Shown here: in pieces, positions 54,876 through 62,020 of the stretch
Numbering within the stretch: the first letter of the stretch is position 1
How the letters are laid out: each line of letters begins with the position of its first letter
Assembly (NCBI GenBank): GCA_023386315.1
Contig: JAEWJZ010000028.1
Coordinates: 186,001 to 250,000, forward strand
Source of the DNA: Bacillota bacterium
GTDB taxonomy: Bacteria; Bacillota; Clostridia; Lachnospirales; Lachnospiraceae
DNA: 64,000 bases
Direction: 5' to 3'
The notes under the pieces: generated by a model
Told to the model about the DNA's origin: nothing
The model's input: only the letters and a program-made list of their open reading frames with translations
Database searches by the model: none
Position numbers and translations under genes: made by a program

Positions 54876-56714
54876 TTAATGAGCAGATGTTGGGGTTAAC
54901 TGAATTGCAGGGATTGTTGGCTCAGACATTCCATGCCCAATGAAAAAGCTGGTGTGGGGAGGCTGATTGTAGGCCACATTTTGCCAGGCAATTCCCATAC
55001 GGTATACAGGATCATGCATGAGAGTATGAATACGCCGTGTTGTGAAATCAGTCGTTGTATATATATTCAGGTAACGACTGTCGGAGGTTCTGAATACAAC
55101 TTCTTCTCTCCAGTCACCAAAGAGGTCGGCCTGTAAACATGGGGTTGCTTTGGTCCCGTTGTTAGAGGCACAGCCGTCGGCACGGAGTAAGGTTTTGCCG
55201 CCAAACTTAGTAATGGTTGTTCCGTCTAATAATTCTCTGAGTTCATCACCATCCCACCAGATGGCAAAATTCACCTGAGAAGGTGCAGTGCCTATGATTT
55301 CTCCGGTACTGCTGTATAAGGGGGACCCGGAGGCCCATACTTCCTCTCCGGAATAGCTTGCTGTCAGATCGGCAGAGCAGGCCCTGCCCACATCACCTGA
55401 AGCGTCATATTTAAATAGTATACGGCCTGTTTTGGCATCACGCATAGCCGCCCCCACTCCACCGTTCGTCTTCGTGGACTCGAAAGAACTCCAGATTTCT
55501 AAACCGGGACGATTGGGATTTAAGTCTCCTAAATGCATGGCATCACCGTGCTGCAAGCCAGTTGTATATAATCCTTTTCCGTTGTGGTCAATGGTACAGG
55601 CTCCATAGATAATTTCATCCATTCCATCCCCATCTACATCAGCAACGCTGAGATTGTGGTTTCCCTGTCCGGCATAACCGGAATTGCCCCGGCTGTTACT
55701 GTCAAAAGTCCAGCGTTTAATAAGCTTGGAACCGTTCCAGTCATAGGCTGTAAGAACTGCTCTTGTGTAATATCCGCGGCACATAACCAGACTGGGATGT
55801 TCACCGTCCAGGTAAGCAATGCATGCAAGAAAACGATCTACCCGGTTTCCGTAGGAATCTCCCCAATCGGATACGTTTCCTCTGACCGGTTCATAATTGG
55901 TTGTATAGAGTGCCTTTCCGGTAAGTCCTTGAAATACAGTTAGATACTCAGGACCTGATAATATATATCCGGAAGAATTTCTGTAATCAGCATTGGGATT
56001 TCCTATGACGGTACCAAGGCCGTCTCTGCTTCCGTCCGCCGTCTTACAGGCAATTTCGGCTTTTCCGTCGCCGTCTAAATCATAAACCATAAACTGGGTA
56101 TAGTGTGCACCTGCCCGTATATTTTTGCCTAAATCAATACGCCAAAGACGGGTTCCGTTCATTTTATAGGCATCCAGGTAAACGTTGCCTGTATATCCTT
56201 TTTGGGAATTGTCTTTTGAATCAGAGGGATCCCACTTTAATATAATTTCATATTGTCCATCTCCATCCAAATCTCCCACACTGCAGTCATTTGCACTGTA
56301 GGTATAGGAAACTCCATCCGGTGTCATACCTTCTGATGGGATCTGCAGAGGAATTTGCAGATAATTTTTATCCCATACACGAACGGAAGATGATTTGTTT
56401 TGTTCGTTACCATTTACAACAGCGCTTACCTGATAAGTGGAACCGGTGGTTCCTGTTGTATCTAAATAATTGCTGGCTCCGGTAATGGTTGCTAGTTTCG
56501 TTGATCCACGATATAAGTTATAACATACATTTGATTGTTCGGTCCCTAATACCCTCCAGCTGATAAAGACACCATTATTTACTTTAACAGCTGTTACACC
56601 GCGGTCTAAATATTCCATCTGCCTTGCTGGTGCTGCGCCTGCCTTTTCCTGTGGGATGGAAAGCGCTAAAATAATAGTAAAAATAAAAAGAATGTACTTA
56701 ATTTTTTTAAACAT
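54876..56714 (-). CDS. Secreted rhamnogalacturonan lyase, PL11
   Basis: The 612-residue protein has a signal peptide (KIKYILFIFTIILALSIPQEKAGAA), then the PL11 start RQMEYLDRGVTAVKVNNGVFISWRVLG and YNLYRGS. The beta-propeller contains calcium-binding repeats (VGDLDGDGQYEIILKWDPSDSKDN, VYDLDGDGKAEIACKTADGSRDG, VADVDGDGMDEIIYG). It cleaves the rhamnose-galacturonate backbone of pectin outside the cell by beta-elimination. No dockerin or CBM follows: the chain ends PTIPAIQLTPTSAH, so an accessory module may be lost. Confidence 0.93.
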   Translation of the reverse strand: MFKKIKYILFIFTIILALSIPQEKAGAAPARQMEYLDRGVTAVKVNNGVFISWRVLGTEQSNVCYNLYRGSTKLATITGASNYLDTTGTTGSTYQVSAVVNGNEQNKSSSVRVWDKNYLQIPLQIPSEGMTPDGVSYTYSANDCSVGDLDGDGQYEIILKWDPSDSKDNSQKGYTGNVYLDAYKMNGTRLWRIDLGKNIRAGAHYTQFMVYDLDGDGKAEIACKTADGSRDGLGTVIGNPNADYRNSSGYILSGPEYLTVFQGLTGKALYTTNYEPVRGNVSDWGDSYGNRVDRFLACIAYLDGEHPSLVMCRGYYTRAVLTAYDWNGSKLIKRWTFDSNSRGNSGYAGQGNHNLSVADVDGDGMDEIIYGACTIDHNGKGLYTTGLQHGDAMHLGDLNPNRPGLEIWSSFESTKTNGGVGAAMRDAKTGRILFKYDASGDVGRACSADLTASYSGEEVWASGSPLYSSTGEIIGTAPSQVNFAIWWDGDELRELLDGTTITKFGGKTLLRADGCASNNGTKATPCLQADLFGDWREEVVFRTSDSRYLNIYTTTDFTTRRIHTLMHDPVYRMGIAWQNVAYNQPPHTSFFIGHGMSEPTIPAIQLTPTSAH

Positions 56715-56819
56715 AAATTTACCTCACCTCAATTGATTTAATGAGACATATCAAATGAATGGGATAATGGCTTAAAAGTTTATCCCTGACTTTTTTTACC
56801 AATATTCATTTGAACTGAT

Positions 56820-56845
56820 ATGAAAGGTTGTTAAATACCTTTCAT
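56820..56845. repeat. 9-bp hairpin in lyase 5' region
   Basis: ATGAAAGGT (56820-56828) and ACCTTTCAT (56837-56845) pair perfectly across 8 bases. It lies ~105 bases upstream of the lyase start (minus strand) and might be an operator or a leader hairpin. Confidence 0.45.
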
Positions 56846-56982
56846 CTGATAGAAATAGTTTTTTGTTTGTTTTGTAAACCAAGGAAACAGAAAAGAAAAA
56901 AATTGGTTCAAGGTAATTAACATAGGATCATTAAGCCCTGGTAATAATAAAAATATCAACTTTGACATGAGGAACATTCATT

Positions 56983-58032
56983 ATGAGAGAGAAATTAGTC
57001 AGTAAAAAAAGCCAGATAAGAAGTATCTTATTCATGACCTCTTTGATGGCAGTTACTGTTGCGGTTTTATTAAAAGAGTATTCCATTTGGGAATTAATGA
57101 AAGCGGTTGGAAATGTTCATTTATTCTACCTTATTACCGGAATTGCATTAATGTTTTTTTATGCCGGGTGCCAGGCCATGAATTTTTATATGATTATGCA
57201 TAGATTAAGACAAGCTGTTTCGTATAAAAATTGTATTGATTATACGTACATCGGAAATTATTTTAGTGCAATAACACCAGGAGCGTGCGGAGGGCAGCCT
57301 GCTCAGATGTATTATATGAATAAGGATAAAATCCATGTTGATATCTCTGCCATCACTATATTTCTTATGGTTTTTATAAGTCAGATTGTTATTATCTTGA
57401 TGGGCGGAGTATTTGCAGTGTTACGATTTTATATATTAGCTAAGACTGCACAATGGTTTATCTGGCTTTTATTCGCAGGGTTTTCTGTTATGCTTTTTGT
57501 GACGGCTGCTTTATCAGCATTGATGTTTTCCAGAGTAATCATACCTTATCTGACTGACTTGGCATTAAGACTAGGCGTAAAACTTCAACTTTTTAAAAAG
57601 CCAGGAGAAATAAAAGAAAAGCTGGATATTTTTATTATCTCTTACCGTGAAAAATCAAGAATGATTAAAAAAAATCCAGATTTGTTTCTAAAAGTGTTTG
57701 TAGTTTCAATGTTTCAATGGATTGCATACTGCCTTGTAACTTATCTGGTTTATTTAAGCTTCGGCTACAGGAAGAGTGATTGCCTTGATCTGATGGCAGG
57801 TCAATCCTTTATTAATATTGCAGTTGCCGCAGTCCCCCTTCCGGGTTCAGTTGGAATTGCAGAAAAGGCATATTTAAATGTGTTTGGTCAGTTTTATCCG
57901 GGTGAGCAGCTCCCATCCGCTATGATCTTAAGCAGAATTATTAACTTTTATTTTCCGCTTTTAATCAGCTATATTGTTTATGCTTTTGCGCATCACAGGA
58001 TTATGAAGGCACAGAGGCATTCGAGTGTCTGA
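56983..58032 (+). CDS. YbhN/MprF-type flippase-domain membrane protein
   Basis: The 349-residue protein has about eight hydrophobic helices and the UPF0104 (lysylphosphatidylglycerol synthase TM) blocks: YTYIGNYFSAITPGACGGQPAQMYYM and VAAVPLPGSVGIAEKAYLNVF. It lacks the synthase domain of MprF. Such proteins are thought to flip lipids or glycolipids. It is divergent from the lyase gene and followed 20 bases later by the DUF1450-YdeI gene. Confidence 0.85.
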   Translation: MREKLVSKKSQIRSILFMTSLMAVTVAVLLKEYSIWELMKAVGNVHLFYLITGIALMFFYAGCQAMNFYMIMHRLRQAVSYKNCIDYTYIGNYFSAITPGACGGQPAQMYYMNKDKIHVDISAITIFLMVFISQIVIILMGGVFAVLRFYILAKTAQWFIWLLFAGFSVMLFVTAALSALMFSRVIIPYLTDLALRLGVKLQLFKKPGEIKEKLDIFIISYREKSRMIKKNPDLFLKVFVVSMFQWIAYCLVTYLVYLSFGYRKSDCLDLMAGQSFINIAVAAVPLPGSVGIAEKAYLNVFGQFYPGEQLPSAMILSRIINFYFPLLISYIVYAFAHHRIMKAQRHSSV

Positions 58033-58052
58033 AATTAAAGGAGTTAACGAAC

Positions 58053-58865
58053 ATGAAGAAAACACCTAAAATAGAAGTTTGTTCATATTGTTCTGGTTTT
58101 GACGTCAACGAACTAAAGAATAAAGTAAAAGCAAAGATTGGCTGTATTGGAAAATGTTCAAAAAAGAATCCGGAACTTAATGGAAAAGTATACGGATTCC
58201 TTAATGGTGAATTTACAGTTTGTGATACAAAGGAGGAGTTCTTTGAGAAAATTGATAAATTAGATTCATTTGTATCGGATAGTATTAAGAACCCTTTAGT
58301 AGACGCATTTTTAGAGAGCCTTGAAAAGTGGCGTGATGAGCATGAAAAACTGCGGGAACTTTGTCTTGCTTGTCAACTAACGGAAGAATTAAAGTGGGGA
58401 CAGCCTTGTTACATGTTAAATGATAAAAATATTGTTATTATCGGCGGATTTAAAAATTACATTGCGCTATCCTTTTTTAAGGGTTCATTGCTTAAGGATG
58501 AAGGTGGCAATCTTGTCCAACAGACGGAGAGAGTTCAGGCTGGTAGACAGCTTCGGTTCAGCTCAGTGGAAGAAATTGTTGTGAAAAAGGCGATGATCAA
58601 AGCATATATCGGAGAAGCTGTAGAAATTGAAAAAGCCGGTTTGAAAGTGCCTGTTGAAAAAAAAACAGAGATCAATATTCCGGACGAACTGCAGGCGAAA
58701 TTTAATGATGATCCATCGTTTAAAAACGCATTTTATGCATTGACTCCAGGGCGTCAAAGAGGATATATTTTATATTTTAATAGTGCGAAGCAGTCTGCAA
58801 CCCGGACATCACGAATTGAAAAGTGCATGACTAAGATTTTTGATGGATTAGGTATAAATGATTGA
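58053..58865 (+). CDS. Fusion of DUF1450-like and YdeI/OmpD-associated domains
   Basis: The 270-residue protein starts with a ~65-residue cysteine domain like DUF1450/YuzB (KIEVCSYCSGFDVNELKNKVKAKIGCIGKC, GKVYGFLNGEFTVCDTKEEFFEKI). It continues as a YdeI/DUF1801-type domain (LRELCLACQLTEELKWGQPCYMLNDKNIVIIGGFKNYIALSFFKGSLL, then KAFYALTPGRQRGYILYFNSAKQSATRTSRIEKCM). GTTAAAGGAG-type site precedes it. The function of both parts is unknown. Confidence 0.8.
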   Translation: MKKTPKIEVCSYCSGFDVNELKNKVKAKIGCIGKCSKKNPELNGKVYGFLNGEFTVCDTKEEFFEKIDKLDSFVSDSIKNPLVDAFLESLEKWRDEHEKLRELCLACQLTEELKWGQPCYMLNDKNIVIIGGFKNYIALSFFKGSLLKDEGGNLVQQTERVQAGRQLRFSSVEEIVVKKAMIKAYIGEAVEIEKAGLKVPVEKKTEINIPDELQAKFNDDPSFKNAFYALTPGRQRGYILYFNSAKQSATRTSRIEKCMTKIFDGLGIND

Positions 58866-58902
58866 AAAGAAGGATGAAATAGATTAAAATAATTATTTTT
58901 TG

Positions 58903-58956
58903 TTGACATATAGTCTGGTTGGACTATAATATATATAGTCTAATTAGACTATATAT
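58903..58956 (+). promoter_or_regulatory. Promoter with two PadR-type operators
   Basis: TTGACA (58903-58908) and TATAAT (58925-58930), 16 bases apart. An imperfect ATATAGTC dyad overlaps the promoter (58908-58928), and a perfect 26-bp palindrome centred on TAATTA follows (58931-58956). It drives the esterase-padR operon and fits autoregulation by the PadR protein. Confidence 0.8.
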
Positions 58957-59010
58957 TAAGTTAAAAGTGATTCGTTACTGATTAGTGTAATTACTTAGAA
59001 TGGAGTGTAA

Positions 59011-59841
59011 ATGATTAAATCTTTTTTGATGATAGGGCAATCCAATATGGCCGGCAGAGGCTTTTTACAGGACGTGCCTCTTATTATAAACGAACGTATA
59101 CAAATGCTGCGCAATGGCAGATGGCAAATGATGATAGAACCTGTAAACTATGATCGTCCTGTTTCCGGTGTAAGTTTGGCGGCTTCATTTGCAGACGCAT
59201 GGTGTTCAAAGTATCCGCAGGATACGATTGGCCTGATCCCGTGTGCCGAAGGCGGAAGCTCGCTAAATGACTGGTCTGTTGACGGCGGACTTTTTCAGCA
59301 TGCCATCAGTGAAGCCAGATTCGCCATGAAGCATAGTACATTGACCGGTATTTTGTGGCATCAGGGAGAAAGTGACAGTTCAGATGGCAAATACAAAATG
59401 TATTATGACAAGTTATTGGTTATCGTAAAAGCGCTTAGAGATACTCTTAACGTTCCGGATATACCATTTATTATTGGCGGCTTAGGAGACTTTTTAGGTA
59501 AAACAGGGTTTGGACAGTACTGCGTCGAATATGATCGTATAAACAATTGCCTTCAAAAGTTTGCTTTTGAACAGGAACATTGTTATTTTGTGTCTGCACA
59601 GGGGTTGACAGCGAACCCGGATGGTATTCATATGAATGCATTATCTCAAAGATTTTTCGGTTTGCGTTACTTTGAAGCTTTCGATAAAAGAAATCACGTT
59701 TTAATACCGCTAAGCCATGAGGCAGAGCTTTTGGATAAACTTATTGCAAGAACGCATACTACGAATGAATTGATGTTTGTAAAACAGATGGACTTTGCAC
59801 TCGGTAAACTATCTTTTGATAAACTTATCAACGAAAATTGA
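59011..59841 (+). CDS. SGNH-type sialate O-acetylesterase-like protein
   Basis: The 276-residue protein has the SASA-family blocks: MIGQSNMAGRG with nucleophile Ser11, GLIPCAEGGSSLNDW, ILWHQGESDSSDG and the Asp204-His207 pair in NPDGIHMNALSQRF. No signal peptide, so it acts on internal acetyl sugars or drugs. It lies 10 bases before padR under a shared promoter. Confidence 0.88.
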   Translation: MIKSFLMIGQSNMAGRGFLQDVPLIINERIQMLRNGRWQMMIEPVNYDRPVSGVSLAASFADAWCSKYPQDTIGLIPCAEGGSSLNDWSVDGGLFQHAISEARFAMKHSTLTGILWHQGESDSSDGKYKMYYDKLLVIVKALRDTLNVPDIPFIIGGLGDFLGKTGFGQYCVEYDRINNCLQKFAFEQEHCYFVSAQGLTANPDGIHMNALSQRFFGLRYFEAFDKRNHVLIPLSHEAELLDKLIARTHTTNELMFVKQMDFALGKLSFDKLINEN

Positions 59842-59851
59842 GGTACAGATT

Positions 59852-60379
59852 ATGATTCCATTGCTGATTTTAGGACTATTAATGCAAAATCCAGGATCTC
59901 ATGGATACGAGCTCCTTACACAAATGAAAGAAAGACATTATAAATATATTGTAAATTTCACGAAGGGGTCATTTTATTATAATCTCCAGCAGATGGAAGA
60001 AAAAAATTTAATAAAGCAGGTTTTTCAATTGGAGCAAAGCCAGGAAAGCCGCCATTATGTTATCACAGAACTTGGGAAAGCCGAGTTTCAAAAATTAATG
60101 TACCAGTACGGTACAAAAACGGAGTATGTTAACCTGTCTTTTTATGCGGCACTTTTGTTTGCCAAAGAGTACAAAAGAGATAATATGGTTAAGCTTATTA
60201 AAACTCAGATTGAACAGACTGAAGCAAAAATTCTATTATTAAAGGATGCCTTGGATGGTGAAAATCAACTTCCAATAAATTTTAGAAGGATGTTAGAGAA
60301 TTCGGTTTCACACCATTTGGTGAATTTAGAATGGTTTACTTCACTCTTAAAGGATGTGAATTGTCTTGAAGAGCTCTGA
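59852..60379 (+). CDS. PadR-family regulator
   Basis: ATG at 59852; an in-frame ATG at 59795 lies inside the esterase gene. The 175 residues start MIPLLILGLLMQNPGSHGYELLTQMKERHYKYIVNFTKGSFYYNLQQMEEKNLI, a PadR winged helix, with a C-terminal helical dimer domain. It is co-transcribed with the esterase gene and likely binds the 26-bp palindrome at 58931. Confidence 0.88.
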   Translation: MIPLLILGLLMQNPGSHGYELLTQMKERHYKYIVNFTKGSFYYNLQQMEEKNLIKQVFQLEQSQESRHYVITELGKAEFQKLMYQYGTKTEYVNLSFYAALLFAKEYKRDNMVKLIKTQIEQTEAKILLLKDALDGENQLPINFRRMLENSVSHHLVNLEWFTSLLKDVNCLEEL

Positions 60380-60440
60380 ACTATGGCGAACCTGGGATAA
60401 CGTAACGATAAATGTTATAAAATCATAATGAAAGTGAACT

Positions 60441-61019
60441 ATGATGATATTCGAAAAAATCAAACAAGAAATTATGTATGACCCAATGAACGAATCCTAT
60501 ACAAAATTGGATATTCCACCATTATTTAAAGCTTCTGAAGACGCCCGCATTGCCATAGTTGGACAGGCACCGGGACGAAAAGCAGAAGCAACACAATTGT
60601 TTTGGAATGATTTAAGTGGTGACCGGTTAAGAGAGTGGATGGGAGTTTCCCGCAAGATATTCTATGGCACGAATCGCATCGCACATCTGCCTATGGATTT
60701 CTATTATCCAGGAAAAGCAAAAACCGGTGATGCCCCACCCAGAAAAGGCTTTGCAGAAAAATGGCATCCACGTTTACTGGCTGAGATGCCAAATATTGAA
60801 ATTATAATTCTAATCGGCAGCTATGCACAGAAATACTATTTAAATAAAAGACGTCAGAAAAGTTTAACTGAAACAGTAAGAAATTTCCAAAATTATTTAC
60901 CGGAATATTTTCCTTTGGTTCATCCTTCTCCTTTAAATCTTGGCTGGCTGAAGCAAAATCCATGGTTTGAAGATGAGGTTTTACCTGTTTTAAAAGAAAT
61001 TGTTAATAAAAACTTATAA
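60441..61019 (+). CDS. Uracil-DNA glycosylase superfamily protein
   Basis: The 192-residue protein has the family motifs: IAIVGQAPGRKA (motif A, without the usual GQDPY), FYYPGKAKTGDAPP and VHPSPLNLGW (motif B with His). This combination is typical of the UdgX/UDG-like group found in Firmicutes. It may remove damaged bases, but activity is not certain. It stands 60 bases after padR. Confidence 0.82.
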   Translation: MMIFEKIKQEIMYDPMNESYTKLDIPPLFKASEDARIAIVGQAPGRKAEATQLFWNDLSGDRLREWMGVSRKIFYGTNRIAHLPMDFYYPGKAKTGDAPPRKGFAEKWHPRLLAEMPNIEIIILIGSYAQKYYLNKRRQKSLTETVRNFQNYLPEYFPLVHPSPLNLGWLKQNPWFEDEVLPVLKEIVNKNL

Positions 61020-61081
61020 TAATTTGTTTATTGGCAGAATTATATGCTTCTAAATTCCAAATTAACAAAATAGGAGGTTAT

Positions 61082-61891
61082 ATGTCAAATAATCAAAATG
61101 GGAATGTAAACGAAATCGTTTTTGGATACTGGCAGGGATATACGAAAAGTGACGATGCACCGCGAGGGTTGAAGGATACACCTGCCAATGTGAATATTGT
61201 GTCTCTCGCATTCGGAGTAATTGATGATAAGGATCCCAACAATATTATTATGTCGTTTCTGACGAGTAAATGGAGCAGACAGGAGATTATGGAAGGTATT
61301 AGTTTTCTACATGCACGTGGAACAAAAGTGCTCCTTTCGCTCAATGGACAGCCCAAATTACAGTACGGCGGCTGGCCTGCACTGGACCCCCAAAAATTCG
61401 CATCGAATACAGCAAAATTATTAAATGCTTGGAATCTTGACGGAATCGATCTTGATAATGAAGACAATTATAAACCAGGCGATGAATTTGTTGAGGTCAT
61501 TAAGGCATTACGCAGGGTATTGAACCCCGGAGCAATCATTTCACTGCCGGTATACCTTGGAAAGTGGCGTGACGAGTATCTCTTTAAAGTTCGGGATATT
61601 GTAGACTATGTATGGACTATGGCTTATTGGAATGACTATAATGAACAACGGGAGCTTTTAAACGTATATCAGAAACTTCTTTACCCATCAAAGGCTGGCA
61701 TGGGTGTAGGTATTCCCGGAATGGCTAATCCTGGGCAAAGCACACCCCCTGATGCTGTGCCGGATATGGCAGCCTATACTCCGCAATCCGGTATTATGCT
61801 CTGGGCACTGAATTCTAAAGATGCTCCTGCATGGCACAAGATGATTATAGATCACATGCCACATAAAAGTATCGGTTTGGCAACACCATGA
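61082..61891 (+). CDS. GH18 family glycosidase, cytoplasmic
   Basis: ATG at 61082 has AGGAGG 5-6 bases upstream; 269 residues. The catalytic motif DGIDLDNE (Asp120, Asp123, Asp125, Glu127) matches DxxDxDxE, preceded by KVLLSLNGQP and followed by YVWTMAYW. There is no signal peptide, so it is a cytoplasmic chitinase/ENGase-like enzyme or a lectin-like form. No CBM is seen. Confidence 0.88.
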   Translation: MSNNQNGNVNEIVFGYWQGYTKSDDAPRGLKDTPANVNIVSLAFGVIDDKDPNNIIMSFLTSKWSRQEIMEGISFLHARGTKVLLSLNGQPKLQYGGWPALDPQKFASNTAKLLNAWNLDGIDLDNEDNYKPGDEFVEVIKALRRVLNPGAIISLPVYLGKWRDEYLFKVRDIVDYVWTMAYWNDYNEQRELLNVYQKLLYPSKAGMGVGIPGMANPGQSTPPDAVPDMAAYTPQSGIMLWALNSKDAPAWHKMIIDHMPHKSIGLATP

Positions 61892-61942
61892 CGTCATAAA
61901 TGTGTGGCTTTAAATAAAAAGACGAAATACGAATTAAACCCT

Positions 61943-61990
61943 CCAGTATACCACCACTCTGAATTAGTGATGGTATACTGGTTTTGTTTT
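61943..61990 (+). terminator. Intrinsic terminator after GH18 gene
   Basis: CCAGTATACCA pairs with TGGTATACTGG, with CACT/AGTG extending the stem, followed by TTTTGTTTT. Confidence 0.85.
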
Positions 61991-62020
61991 ATAGAAGAGA
62001 ATAAGGAGATGATAGATAAC

